In this document: in pieces, positions 1-11,399 of the stretch | How positions within the stretch are numbered: position 1 is the first letter of the stretch | Layout of the letters: the number at the start of each line of letters is the position of its first letter | DNA from: Hirsutella rhossiliensis | Lineage: Eukaryota > Ascomycota > Sordariomycetes > Hypocreales > Ophiocordycipitaceae | Direction of reading: 5' to 3' | NCBI RefSeq assembly: GCF_020360975.1 | Contig: NW_025408668.1 | Coordinates: forward strand, 496,001 to 560,000 | DNA length: 64,000 bases | The notes under the pieces: generated by a model | Database searches by the model: none | Told to the model about the DNA's origin: nothing | What the model saw: only the letters and a program-made list of their open reading frames with translations | Made by a program: the position numbers and the translations under genes

Positions 1-440
1 ATCGCATGTCCTGATCGGTAATTTGTAGCTTTGGTGACGTCCAGTCTCTTTCGAACATTGTTTTGGATGTCGTCATCCGCACTGCGGACGCGTACAGTCT
101 CGTGGTGGTAGTATCGGGCAACATTAATAACACCTTTCTCAGTCGCTTCTTGGACAAGTATACCCTCTTCGTCTCGGTCCGTGTACTGCCAGGAGTCCTT
201 GATAACAAGCGGCGTCTGGGGGTCTTCTTTGCGATGTGCTTTCCAACAGGTTGTCGCCCGACCGGCAATGCACCGCGCTCGCTTCATAACATCATCAATG
301 ATGAGACGCTCTGTTTTGTCGTTTCGTTCGATCTCGATATACTGCTGGCCGCCGGATGTTATAATGGTGGGATCAAAACCAAGCATCTCCTTATTCATTC
401 GCAGAAATCCCAGGATTGTCGTCGCAAACTGTAGCGCACC
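1..440 (-). pseudogene. FunK1 fungal-type protein kinase, N-lobe fragment running off the window
   Basis: Read on the minus strand, an open frame runs from about 440 to the window edge without a stop. It contains ILGFLRMNKEMLGFDPTI, then RLIIDDVMKRARCIAGRATT, then PLVIKDSWQYTDRDEEG and INVARYYHHETVRV. These are hallmarks of fungal-type protein kinases (FunK1, an expanded fungal family); the lysine of VIKDSWQY sits where the ATP-binding lysine of the N-lobe is expected. An ATG occurs at 398, but recognisable sequence extends upstream of it, so the true 5' end is missing. It appears cut at about 440, where a plus-strand helicase fragment begins. The C-lobe with its catalytic loop lies outside the window, so whether it is complete on that side is unknown. 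Family call fairly confident; function of the copy unknown. Confidence 0.72.
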
Positions 441-1106
441 ATACCATCGGACAAGGCGACGACTCTGCCTGCAAAGTCCCCGGCGTCTTCTTCTACGCCC
501 AGGGCATGCCCGTGGTTGTGAACAAGAACATCTACACTGGCCTGAAGGTGGTGAATGGGGCTGACTTTACTGCCGTGGACGTGATAATCGATCCCAATCA
601 CCCGGGATACTGCTTGGCAGATGACGTGACCATCCACTTCGGGCCACCGCTCGGCATTCTTCTGCAGTCCGAGGAGACGAAGACCTTGGCGATACCGTCC
701 CTCCCGGTGGGGACAGTACTTATCCGGCCCATGTCGCATACACTTGATTCGACTAACTCACTTCAAGTTCTTATCCGCAAGATGCACGCGACGTGGACTG
801 CCCGCTGTACCAGCGTTCGTTCTCACTGATTACAAAGCCCAGGGTAAAACATTCGTCGAAGTACTGTTGGAGCTGCGTGGAAATCGTGTGACCAATGGTG
901 AACCCTCCAAGTGCGATTTTACGAGCCTCTATGTGCAACTATCCAGGTGCACCTCGCTTCGGGGCATCAAGCTTCTTAATCCCGTGAGACACCATGACTT
1001 CATTGGCAATGGGCTCGATCAGGCCATTCTTGATGGAATGCAGAGACTCAAGAACTTGGCCGCGGAAACAAGACGGTTATACAAGGACCAAGGTTTCGAA
1101 AAGTAG
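441..1106 (+). pseudogene. Pif1-like DNA helicase, C-terminal half (broken)
   Basis: Two plus-strand frames (416-829 and 744-1106) together give the C-terminal half of a fungal Pif1-like helicase. The first carries GVFFYAQGMPVVVNKNIYTG and DDVTIHFGPPLGILLQ; the second carries FVLTDYKAQGKTFVEVLLE and YVQLSRCTSLRGIKLL, the superfamily-1 motifs V and VI. A frameshift lies near 744-830. Walker A and B are absent because the N-terminal half is not present here. The related-looking N-terminal half sits far away at 43468-44403. Such proteins unwind DNA in genome maintenance or in transposons; this fragment cannot be functional. Confidence 0.72.
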
Positions 1107-1171
1107 TGCTAGTATACTAACCATCCTTATAGTTTGACCTTTCGCACGTCGTAACGCGGCACGTAGACGTC

Positions 1172-1818
1172 CTACACTTCATAAGGTGACCGGACCGCAC
1201 GCCAGTCGTCCGGATCTCGCCCTCCCTTCCCAGGACGTAAGCGCTTTTGCTCCTCACAATAATTTACCCACCATTCCTCGAACGCCTGGCGGCTGTAAAG
1301 CCACCTCGGCGGCCCGTCTCTTTCCCGAACAGGTCCAGGATATGGTCGCAGAACATCCACACTCCTTCGAGATGCTGCGGATAAAATGGCTTCCTGTCCT
1401 TGCGCGCGACCACGACGGTGCCAACTTGTGACTGCCAGTCTGGAGGTGCAAACCCGGAGTTGGCATCAATATTGAGGTACGTAGCAATCTGGTTGTCGAG
1501 GTCTGCCTCATTGACGGACTGAGTCCCCGTCCGATCCAGGACCAGCGGGACCTCGATGAGCCCTGGGACGGAGGGCACCGACTGCGAAAACACGACATGA
1601 TTCGCAGGGATTGTAGTGGCAGACCAAAGGGGAAACTTGCGTTTCTCGGCCTCACATCGGACAATGACAGCTTCGACATGCCCCGACTTGCTGTGCGTTT
1701 CCCTCAAACCTGATGTACCCATCGGCGGGGAGGCATGCGTGGGCGGCGGGTGGGTTTTGCTGCTGGCGCTTGCTGGGGCGATGCCTCTGGCTCCGAATCG
1801 GTGTCGATGTTGTCCCAC
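1172..1818 (-). pseudogene. Unrecognised fungal protein, frameshifted
   Basis: A minus-strand frame (1818 down to about 1264) gives a basic, low-complexity start and then ordered sequence: VEAVIVRCEAEKRKFPLWSA, VNEADLDNQIATYLNIDA and GVWMFCDHILDLFGKETG. A second frame continues the same protein with PPRWLYSRQAFEEWWVNYC and ends RDPDDWRAVRSPYEV at 1172. The join near 1320-1340 implies a one-base indel. The aromatic-rich C-terminus suggests a real protein rather than noise. I do not recognise the family. It lies between the helicase fragment and the Helitron and could be cargo of either, which is inference. Confidence 0.4.
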
Positions 1819-2128
1819 TTTGAGTAATCAATCGGAGGCATTGAGTCGATTCTTAACAAACTGTTACACTTTACTGCATGATTCGCGAACAGTTCAGACT
1901 CCTTTGCCCTTCGAGATGATGGCCCCTTAAAATACTACGTCACGCCTTGCAGTTTAGAGCGGTTGTGCAAGGCGTACAATCAGCCGAAGGCTGCGAGTCC
2001 GCGGGCCAACGGGCCAAGCGGTCAATCACCGAGCAGTCAAATCATCTACAAGCATGTAATTGTTACCTTATCTACGCCCACGGATATTTTCGGCAGTATT
2101 TCTCTAATGCGAGTTGCATCACCTGGAG

Positions 2129-3542
2129 TTACGCTGGCCCGTGGTATGTCTCGTAGGGGTTCCGAGTAAGAACCTGTCGTCTGCGGATCTCCTGATCCCT
2201 CATCTTCATTTTGATGCCCTCGGGTGGAGACGCGTAAGTCAGGTGATTGCGGTCAAACGGCGCATCCAGCATCAGACCCTGCAGCGTCTTCACGCGTGAG
2301 ACGGCCACGTAGCTTAAACCAGTCTGGAAGTCTCGGCAGGACAGATCTGTAACGACCATGTCCTCGGTGATGCTTTGTGACTTGTGCACGGTAATTGCAT
2401 AGCATACGATCAGAGGAAACTGGGTGCGAGTGCAGAGAGTGGCTCCGATGAGGAAGTCCCTCTCCACTGGGAGAATCGGCACAATCTTCCTGCCATCAGG
2501 GGTGGTCAGGAATACCGGTCCGCTGTATTTGTCAAACTCCATCATGATAACGCAGGGAGGGTCTTGGATGGGGTCGGCCCCAGGTGCCCAGCCGATATCG
2601 TGAACTGTGCCACGAGCGCCGTTGCAGAGGCCAACTGGCTGCCAAAGGTTGGACGTCAGCATCAGACGGGAGCCAATGCATATGGGGATCTGCTTCGCAA
2701 GGTTGCCCGCCTTGTCATCAGGCGCTGCCGCGGCGCCAGGGCCTACGTTTTTGGCCATTACCTGGATGACAGGCCGGCCGAGGCGGTCGAGGTGGTAGTG
2801 GTTGAACTCGTTGACCCTGTCTTTCGTGGCGTACACCCGTAAGGCGTTGTCGAACTTGGCAACCTCCCGATCGTCTAGCTTCGCCTGTACACGACTGGAG
2901 AGGAGCTTCCAGGACTCCTGGATAGTTGGTGCAGTCGCACCCCGAGGGCCGTGCGAAATGCCTCCTGGTCGTCACCACGCTGACGCTGGACAACATTTAA
3001 GAAGACCGTCTTGTCGAAGCGCCGATATGCGTTCCGGCCCTTGATCTCTACTCCTGCACTTCCTTGTCGTAATAAAGCGGCTTCTGCAGCACTGGGGGAA
3101 GTTGAAAGAAGTCGCCAACCAACAGGATATTCAGGCCGCCAAAGAATTCCTCATTCCGATTCGGGAACGCCTCGCGGAGACGGTCATCGATCCATGATAG
3201 TTGACGCAGTCCTAGCATGCTCTTCTCATCAATGATCAGGTACTTGACATCCTTAAGCTTCTTCTGGAGCTGAGCCTTGTCAATCGCTAACAGGGGCTTG
3301 AAGTCTTTGTTGATTGGGAGATGCAACAGGGAGTGCAAGGTAGTGCCCGAAATCTGATTTCCCGCAACGCCTGTGGGAGCGGCACGCCAAACAGGCGTTC
3401 CCCTCCCGCCTGCGGCGGCTTGGAGGTGGGCGGAGAGTATGTTAATGAGGTATGACTTGCCGGTGCCGCCTCCGCCATCTACGTGGAGCAGCAGCTGGGA
3501 AGCGTGCTGGGTCAGAAAGTGGTCCATGACCGTGTCGTACAC
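2129..3542 (-). pseudogene. Helitron Pif1-type helicase domain
   Basis: The frame 3542-3048 contains Walker A GGGGTGKSYLIN, then AAPTGVAGNQISGTTLHSL, Walker B KYLIIDEKSMLG and motif III LLVGDFFQLPPV. After a shift (frame 2996-2718 is an intermediate register) the frame 2836-2129 gives the C-terminal half, with IGSRLMLTSNLWQPVGLCNG, CYAITVHKSQSITEDMVV (motif V) and YVAVSRVKTLQGLML (motif VI). All ATPase motifs are visible. The frame ends at 2129 with NPYETYHGPA. It belongs to the same element as the Rep region upstream; at least one frameshift lies between 2836 and 3050. Confidence 0.82.
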
Positions 3543-3645
3543 TAGACGCTGCTCCGGATTTAGGAATCGCGAGCATCCAAGGGTTGATCATCCACCTCAA
3601 GGGACATGGGGTTCTCCGCTTTGCGCTGCTTCCAGTAGTCGCCGG

Positions 3646-5554
3646 TCAGAATGCCACTGTCGGTATACCGTCCAACGTGGGAGTCCAATCATAATTCACA
3701 TCGAGGTCTCGGCGGCCGAGTATGTCGATGTCCTCTTCCCCCAGCGGATGATCCGGCAGCATGCGGGCGAGTTCATGCCAATCTTCTTCCACAACGGGAT
3801 CCACATGCTCCTCCAGCTCAAACTGATCGTCCTCTGCCCTCAGTTCCTTTGCTCCTGGCTCTCCGTAATGGTCGTCCTCATGGGAATGGTGCTGCTGTCG
3901 GCAGTATTGGTACGCGGCCGCGAAAGATTCGAACCGCTGCCCGCCCACAGTGAGCAACTCCTCTGGGTAGCGATGCGGATGGACCATCATCAACTTGACA
4001 CGGCAGAAGTCATTAAACTGGGGAGAAGCCTCCGGCCGGTACCGAGGGAAGTAAGACAGGACCCTCTTCTTCGCGTTCGCACAGAGTATCCTCCACGTCT
4101 TGAGATTGTACGACTGAAGGTACTCAAGGTAGGTTACTCGTTCATGCTGACCATTTCTCTCCAGATATTTCTGGTAGCTGCCGACAGTCTCATTGACATC
4201 ATCGTCGACGCGGTACGACCGCGCATGATGCTCCAACGGGCGGCAGTCGACGTACACCACCATCCGCGTACCTTCCTGCAGAGGGATGTTGAGCAGCAGG
4301 TGGGAAATCTCTTGCGCCGAGTAATCCCTCTCGGCAATCAGCTTATTCATAAGGCGAGAGGAGAAGGAGAGCAGGGGCTGAAGGTGCGCTGTGTGTGGCA
4401 ACACCTGGTCGGCCAGCTTGCAGTATGGCTCGGTCTTCTTCTCAGATTTGCTGCAGTACTTCGCAGCGTACGTAATAACCGCCTGTAAGCTGGTGCAAGG
4501 AGATATGTCGATATTGGCCAGCCAGCCTAGGACAATAGCAGGATTGAAATGGTTCATGAGGCTGTCGTTCCGGGCCGCCTCGAAGACGAAGTACGACCTT
4601 CCTTCCTTCCTCATAACTGCGGCCAGCTCCCGCAAGGCGCGAGGAAGTCAAAGCGGCACTCCTCTGGATTGGCCGCATTTGCAGCCTCGATATCTGCAGC
4701 AGCCGCCTCCATGTCCTCGCTAGATCGCCCGTTCGCTTTCTGACGCGCAAGCAGTACGTGGTATTGCATTTGTGACGCTGGCAGCGGTTGACAATTTGCG
4801 AGAGCCGCAAGAACGTCATCTCCGTGCCCAGCGGATCCGCGCTCAGGGATTACCTCACCTTGAGGCACAGTCCTACTCGGCTCGGGGTTGATAGCGGTGA
4901 TGTGAAATCCCCACGTGCGTGCGAATACCTCACGAGCGGCTTCGTCCTCCATGTCGGTCCCGGGCAATCCTCCATCCAGTACAGGCCATGGTTGTGCGGG
5001 CTACCACGGCCCTGCCATTCATACCGATCCCAGTAATCCGTGACGTTGAACTTCTTCCTTAACACGATATCCCGAAAGAAGCAGTATCGGCGGTAGAAGT
5101 GGAAAGCTGCAATGTGAGGGTTCTGCCGCAATAACTGGCGGGATAGAGCCATCCTCTCCGACTCGGATGCGGCCAGCCATTCTTCATATCGGGGCATGTG
5201 TTGGTAGAGACTCCGCCAGTGCAGATCTGCCGGGCTAAATGTGATGAATGCAGCAGGACAGCCAAGGTTATAGGCATAAGCCTCCAGGTCCTGCCTCTTT
5301 TTGTTCCAGAAGGGGCGTGTACCGCGAATAGACACTGCGTGTCTTGTGATCGAGTTGATCAGCGCCTGCGCCTCGGGGTCCTCGCTGTGCTGGAGCGCCT
5401 GAACAAGCCGCTCTCTTGTGAGCGCTTCATGAGTGCCATCGTGCTGCTTCACAAAGAACTTGGACCGTGTACGTGCCTGTGACCGCATTAGAGTGTTGAA
5501 TGCGACGAAGCGGAAGGTCGGGTGGCGGGCAAAACGCCCGTCATGCCAACGCAT
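3646..5554 (-). pseudogene. Helitron Rep nuclease domain
   Basis: Minus-strand frames 5554-4850, 4967-4611 and 4635-3646 make up the Rep domain that nicks and rejoins DNA in rolling-circle transposition. The first holds AAFITFSPADLHWRSLY and then GRGSPHNHGLYW, with the metal-binding His-Asn-His at residues 187-189 (about 4988-4996). The third holds VITYAAKYCSKSEKK, where Tyr56 and Tyr60 (about 4456-4470) form the Y-x3-Y pair that attacks DNA. All catalytic residues are present, but the three frames are in three registers. The tail (DLDVNYDWTPTLDGIPTVAF) resembles the Rep-helicase linker. Family call is strong; this copy is not translatable as it stands. Confidence 0.82.
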
Positions 5555-6888
5555 CGCGTGCTCAATGTAATCCTTGTAATCAATGGAGCGTAATCGAGGC
5601 TCAACAAAGTCAGCTCTACCGTCAGGAAAGAGGCAGGAAAGGCCAAGGAGAGAAGGGCATGAGAGCGATTGAACTCGTTTATTGGCGTGTGCCGTATATT
5701 CGGGAGCTGCAACTCGTGTTGCGGCCGAGCCTGGACGTTCGTGGGAAGCTCTGCATCAGCTTCTGATTCTCTAGTGAGAATAGCCCGCAGAGCATCGAGC
5801 TCCGTGTCCTTGGCCAAAAGGTCCGGCACCGCAGCTTCGTCCTCTAGGTCAGGCTCTGCCTCGTGATCTTCCTCGGGTCCAACATCGGCAGCCTCCACCT
5901 GACTTTGGGGTATTGCATCCAGGATATTGCCATTCTCAGGCAGTTGGCTCAGCCGCTCTTCGTCGATAACGATGCATCGATAGCCAGGATGATGGCGCCG
6001 CAGGTAGTTGAGCCATATCACAACCGCCTGGCGGCGCACACGGAACTGGCGGGTGAATTGCCGGCTAAGATTGGCGTGGGACGACGTATTGGCAGGCCGT
6101 AATAATACAGTGTTCAACTCCTGCGGCAACAGCGGGAGCTGGTTGTACACTAAGCCAACCTCGCGGAGGAAGTGAACGACGTGCCCCCGATATTTGTACT
6201 GCTGCCCTCGCACAAGCATAATGTTGACGTGGGCGTGAACGCGAGCAATCAACGACTCTTCGGTAGGCGTAAGCTCGGGCAACCGGGCCGACACAGGGCC
6301 AAAGTCGAGCTGATTATCCGCAGAGAAGAAATACGGCTCGCGGGGGCCGCGTTTCGCATCCTTTCGATAGCAACGCGCACAAATGCCGTCGGTATCGATA
6401 TTCATCTGAAACCAACTCTCTTGGCATCGACTGCAAAACTGCATTTGGTCATTGTCCAGCTTTGTCCAGAACTCGCGGAGGGTGGTCTTGTCACGGTCAG
6501 TCAAGGCGCAAGCGTCGAGGTCGCCATTCCACGCCGGATCTTGTGCGTGAAATACCGCCGACTGTTCAGGTGGAATCATTACCGGGCTCCGAACACGTCG
6601 TGGCGGCCTCAACGGTCGAGTTTGCCTTCGAGATTGTCTCGGCCGCCCTCCTGTACCTGGGGCAGGACCACGGCCGCCACGCCTTGGCTGTGCCGAAGGC
6701 TGCCGCATGCGATGGCGAAGAGGGCTTCCATCCACGTAATCATCATCGCTGTCCTCGTCTTCGTCCCTAGATCGGAATCGGGCTCCACCCCAATTGTTTG
6801 AGGTACCGGCGAGGTCGAGCGGGTGAAAGCAGCAAGTTGAAGTAGTCCTCAGCGTCAATATCGGACTCAGAGAACTGGCCGCTGTCAT
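5488..6888 (-). pseudogene. Helitron N-terminal region, DUF6570-like with zinc-binding cysteines
   Basis: A 466-codon minus-strand frame from the ATG at 6888. It begins with an acidic and then Arg/Pro-rich disordered stretch (about residues 30-120). A cysteine cluster follows, CSRCQESWFQM...GICARC (roughly residues 160-180), probably a zinc-binding fold. Next comes LDFGPVSARLPELTPTEESL, with HAHVNIMLVRGQQYKYRGHV and LPLLPQELNTVLLRPAN, the pattern of the DUF6570 region that precedes Rep in many fungal Helitrons. The last ~60 residues look out of frame, so the indel lies before 5488. It is upstream of, and should be fused to, the Rep segment. Confidence 0.7.
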
Positions 6889-8500
6889 GTCCTTCCCTCC
6901 TTACCTCATCCCCATCTGGAAGCCCAATCAGCTGCGGTCGATCTTGACTCGCACCTACGTTCCGTGGTTAGCGCAAACAAACCACTGCGAGCACAGCGCA
7001 AGGATATCTTCTCCAGGAACCTCCGAACCTTTAAAGACGCCGAGTTGGGATATTGTGGAGTCGGTGACACAATCTCCCTGCACGACGCCGTGAACGGTGG
7101 CCGCGCTGGATAGCGGCCTGCTTGGCCCTCGCCCCAGTCTTGGAGGCATCATCTTGTGAGTGCTTCCCACCTTTGTGGAACCTAGACGCTAGGTAAGAGT
7201 AATCTTTGTCGGCTATGCTGATGCTTCGTACAGTAAACGGACTAGAATCTGAGGCGATCGGATGGGTCGTTGGCTGTACGGTGGGGAGGAGCAAGAGTCC
7301 GGAAGAGCCGCGAGCTCTGTTGGGTTGGTGGAATTGGCGTCCCAAGCACTACCTGGGGCTGGCTCTTTGGCTCTCGAATAACCTCCTAGTTGTATGAAGT
7401 TGCCGTAGCTTCTCTGGCGATGTGGGCGGGTTCCGGATCTCTGTTGCAAGGCGATAGACCAGCATTCCCTTCAGTTCTCTTCGGAGCAGGTCTCTCGCTA
7501 AGGAAGGACGGGCGGCGAGATTCCTCAACGTCAGGGTCGCGCCTCTGGATCTGGAGTTCTTCATTTAGTTAGCGTTGAATGGCCTTACGGAGTGAGGAAG
7601 ACGGAGCTGACATGAGAATTGCACTGACTACGACAGGCGAGGCAGTTCTTGGTCTTCCAAACAGACTTCCGTTTGCTGACGAAGTCACCCGCCGGTTTCT
7701 CCGCCACAGCGGGCACAGACGATGGAAATCAAGTCCATCTTGAAGCCCTTGAGGAGTAGACTTAGGACTCAGTACTTCGCGAACCACGCATCAAGACGCG
7801 TTGCTTCAACGAAGTTTCCACGTCAAGGCGACGCGCAAGTAAACAAACCAGGGTTGCTACGGGCCACAGACACCTAGTCCCACATTTTTGCAGCCGTTAT
7901 CCAATTGTTGCACGTTTTGCGGCCGTCCATACAAAATTCGGGCCAATCAGAACTCGGGAAACTTATTGACCCCTGTCTGCACCAAACCCTCATTATTCGG
8001 GAAACTTATGGATTGATGTAGAGTCAGCCTTCGGCTGAACAAGTTACCTCCGCGTTCTTACCCCGCCCGCCCTCAACCCACCTTGTTGTGGCGGGGTAAA
8101 ATGGCGTCCAAGCAGCCACACTACCGGGAGCAAGCCTCATCGTCTCAGCAGACCTGCCAGTGTGGAACCAAATTCAGTCCCGTTCCTCAAGGCATTGGCG
8201 GACCCTGCAAGGGGCCGGTCTCCTGTTAACCGTCTGATCACAAGGATTGGCATGCATCAACTACACCCAAAGTTTCCTCGCCCCACCGCCAGCCTCTTTT
8301 CCAGCCTCCTTGGAATAAGCTTCCCCAATGCATAAGGTGCCCGCCCAACCACCGAATTCTTCACCCATTTATGTACTTCTTCTATCAATAAAAGACCAAC
8401 TAGATTCCCTCCTTAGAAGGATTAAGAGCTTTCAGTCCATTGATTCAATGCCAACTGCTCATTTGCTCGTCCTGTAATATGCAGCCTTTCCGGCTACGAA
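6889..8500. other. Stretch without a recognisable gene
   Basis: No frame here resembles a known family. Short minus-strand frames near 7349-7787 include Cys-containing pieces that could be a decayed zinc-binding segment upstream of the Helitron, but this is weak. A 10-bp inverted repeat (TTACCCCGCC and GGCGGGGTAA, loop about 20 nt) lies near 8056-8100. Confidence 0.3.
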
Positions 8501-8510
8501 AGACCGGAGC

Positions 8511-8820
8511 CTATCCTATATACATCAACTTAACCTGTGCACTGAATTGCTGATACATAATATGAGCCACCCCCGTAAGCCTCGTCCCTCTCTTGGTAAA
8601 AATGCACGCAGAAAAAAACGCAACCCAAAAACCTCTTGAGCCATTCTGCATATAGCCATAACTCTGTGTGCGAAGTGTGGTAGTCACCGCCGCCAGGCGA
8701 TAGTGAGGGTTATAGGTATCGAACCCGGGATTTCCCCGCTGGGTGGCCAGCACAGTAAGGCCTACTTGGGATAGCCTAGCACCAAGTGGTCGTCTTACCA
8801 CTAGACCACCCGACCCCCTG
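8511..8820 (-). repeat. Putative tRNA-derived SINE with pol III A and B boxes
   Basis: On the minus strand TGGTCTAGTGG (8808-8798) matches the pol III A-box consensus and GGTTCGATACC (8725-8715) is a perfect B box, 72 nt apart. The intervening sequence does not fold into a convincing anticodon arm and the T-stem is not complementary, so a functional tRNA gene is unlikely. A tRNA-derived head followed by unrelated sequence toward 8511 is the arrangement of a fungal SINE. I cannot see a clear tail or target duplication, so the element ends are approximate. Confidence 0.45.
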
Positions 8821-10878
8821 CAGTAGCATATCAGTCCATCGGAAAATTGGGTGCACCACTTGACTCGGCAATGTCTTGAAGGCTGCCTGAAATTACATGG
8901 ACTCATCACCGCCGGCTAATGCAAAGGCTTCTGTTGGCTTGTCTCTTGCACAGCGTCCGATGGGTCTTAGTGACACTGAACCAATCATACCCTCAATTCA
9001 GAGTCAATAATGTTCTAAGCTTCAGTTCTCATTGGTCAGAATCGTTCATAATGGGAAGAGCCTGTTCACAAGCTCTAAATCGCGAAGTGGACGCTGGACA
9101 AGCTCTGTGATCGATAATATCACAAGGCGTGCGTAAACTCGTCATACAAAGGCTCTGCCCGGTATCAAAATTCTCCCAAACGGAGTACTCATTTCTTTAG
9201 GAGCCGAATCCCTCCGCCTTACGGCAGCACACCAACTCAAACGGGAATATGTGCTTCAACATAATAAGCCAGTTGGGACAACAAAGGGGGCACGTTGGCG
9301 ACCATTAGCCCCCCCTCGGAGTCCGGAGTAGAGTCGCATGTCAACGACCTCAACACACCAGCTTACTGTGCCGTACCTGCTGTTGTTTGTCGAGCTGCAG
9401 AGCTTTTGCTTTTGATGATTTGGATGCCATAATCTTGGACATGGCTTGGCGGGCAGGGAGCCGGAAAAGCCCGTATCGCAAAAGCGTCATTTTTTTTCCA
9501 TGACTTATGTGTACCTCAAGAGCACCGTTGCAGGTCGGACGGTGTCAGCGCCGCCGAAAAGCATTATTTCTGGGGGCTGGCACGGGCGACAACCCTTGCC
9601 GCAGCTCAACGTCTTCGCCGCAGTTGGTGCACATGTACCTGGAAGTAATGTCGCTGAAGTGCGCCAAAACAAGGGACGCTCTTTGGTGACGCAAGTTTTG
9701 GTCCTTGGCCATTCTCTCGCAGGCCACCTGAGACCCCGCGGCTCCCACCTTTCCGTCCCCTCTTCTTCTCTAACTATACTTTGGAATACTTTGACGCTAT
9801 CTCGGCCACAGCGCCACAATCGAGCTGCTGCCTCAAGATGCCCTGTTCGCCATGGCAACCTTCACATTTTGTCTGCGTAGCCAAGCAAGACAAAACGGCC
9901 CTACATCTGAACATGCTAGAAACGGACGATGAGCCAATTTACCTGGGTACACGAAGCTGCCTGCATGGGTTTGTGGCGCCTGTATCTGTCACCGCTGCGA
10001 CCACAGGCAAAAACATTGGCTCAAAAGGTAGCCACGATTCGCTTCCTCGCCGAACCAATGATTCTCTCCACCGAGCAAACACGGCTTCAGGAACCCTAGG
10101 TGACGCAGGCTTGTCCCGCTGCCGTCGACGACCGAAACCGAAACCGAAATCACCCCGCAGCTTGATGATTCCTTACGAGCTTCGAAATAAATATGTCGAA
10201 TTGGGCAGGGCAAAGACCTCGGAGGAAAAAAGGCGGCGGCCCGCAGTTTTCGGGTTCTTTGATGGAGCAGGCCGGTTCTGTCGCCGGCTGGGCCGCGGAG
10301 TACCTGACTCTCTAATGGACTTGCCTTCATCTGTGCCCATTGCCCATGACAAAATTGCATACCGCCCGTTATTTGCAGGATTGTCGCACAAGCAAGTGCG
10401 GACAGAGGTGTTGCAACGTTTGGTCAGAAGATATGGTTCCGATTTGGAACCCGGCGAAATATGACGAATGTCGTCTTCCCAACGGCAGACAGTTCTTCGA
10501 TCAGACGGCGGGTTCTTGGACTCTGGAGTGTTGTTGCCCTTCGCAGGCTTGGGGAGTCTTGTCCAGCGTTTGATGTTATTGCAAACCGGCGCAGGTGCTG
10601 ATCCAAGGAGACAAGATGCACAACTACTTTTCAAAATGCTGTCTTTATTTAGAGCTAGCTTTCTCTGGTCTGGACATAGTGCACCACTTCTTGATCATGC
10701 TCAAAGGTTCTAACGTGGGCAAGGGCATGGGTATCTGGGCCATCGGCACTGCCGACGCTCACCCTTCGGCCGGTATCATTGGCACCCACGTCAGCTCAAT
10801 CCAGCCAGCGTGAATGCCTCCAAACTGAACCAAGCATGAAGGCCAAAGTACTTCAAAATGCTCCCCCAGAAAAGCACC
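8821..10878. other. Stretch without a confident gene
   Basis: The longest frame is 9781-10464 (+, 227 codons), ending in a basic region with RRRPKPKPKS and GRGVPDSLMD. It has no family I recognise, no promoter signal I trust, and competing frames of 117-153 codons on the other strand. A minus-strand frame near 9545-9748 has a small CTNCGED motif. I would not call any of these a gene without transcript support. Confidence 0.25.
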
Positions 10879-11029
10879 TCAAACTGCCAGTATTCTCTCC
10901 ACCCTTCTCCCGCTGTTTGCCCTCGCAACCCTATCCAAGTAGAAGAACTGTAGCGCAGGTACAAAGAAAGAAAAGGGGATCCCACGATGCCCAACGAGAG
11001 GGCATATGCGGAACCAGCCGGCGAGCGAC

Positions 11030-11385
11030 TCAGATGATGTTGGGAGGCGTGTGCCGCATCTTCTTGAGCCTGTGTTGAAACCTACGAAAGGCCTCCTGGA
11101 TGTGGGAAGGCTCGATCGGGGTCTTGCCTCGCCGGAGGAGGCCCACTCGCGGAAGCGCTTGCCATTGTGCCAGGTGAAGGAGGTCTGGCGGTACCCGGAA
11201 TAGATGACGTATTCCTCGCACGTCATCACCTTTGTGCGCTCGTCGACGCGGGGCGCTGGAGGGTCATGTAGTTCATCTCGTCCCTTCTTCCTCGTCCTGT
11301 CGTCGCGCTGGGGACCTCGACCGAGTAGTGGATGCCGCCCCGAGGAGGTTAACCTTGGCCTTCTTGTAGTTCCTGGCGGCTTCAT
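11030..11385 (-). pseudogene. Unrecognised protein fragment, frameshifted
   Basis: Two overlapping minus-strand frames appear to be one protein. The upstream frame gives [18 protein letters not shown] and [15 protein letters not shown]. After a one-base shift near 11130 the other frame gives [18 protein letters not shown] and ends [13 protein letters not shown] at 11030. The composition is protein-like, with ordered aromatic and charged residues. I do not recognise it. The sequence upstream to 11600 may be its N-terminal part in further registers. Confidence 0.3.
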
Positions 11386-11399
11386 CGACGGAGCCGCTG

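Larger units (their letters stand above)
2129..6888 (-). mobile_element. Helitron coding region (RepHel), degraded
   Basis: A minus-strand rolling-circle transposon coding region: Cys-rich N-terminal region, Rep nuclease with HUH-type and two-tyrosine motifs, then Pif1-type helicase. Its open frames lie in at least five successive registers (5' ends 6888, 5554, 4967, 4635, 3542, 2836), so it is a frameshift-riddled copy unless some breaks are introns or sequencing errors. I could not place the Helitron termini (5' TC, 3' hairpin plus CTRR) with confidence; they may lie outside these limits. Confidence 0.85.

Noticed and set aside
3373..4488. 371-codon plus-strand frame
   Set aside because: It lies antisense to the Helitron Rep and helicase coding sequence, which has unmistakable motifs; the plus frame has none.
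8056..8100. Helitron 3' hairpin
   Set aside because: A 10-bp inverted repeat is present, but no CTRR end follows at the right distance and orientation is ambiguous.
8700..8820. Functional tRNA gene
   Set aside because: A and B boxes fit, but the T-stem is not complementary, no anticodon arm folds and the acceptor ends pair for only about four bases; treated as SINE-like.
9781..10464. 227-codon plus-strand frame as a gene
   Set aside because: No domain, no clear start context, and competing long frames on the other strand; mentioned only as possible.
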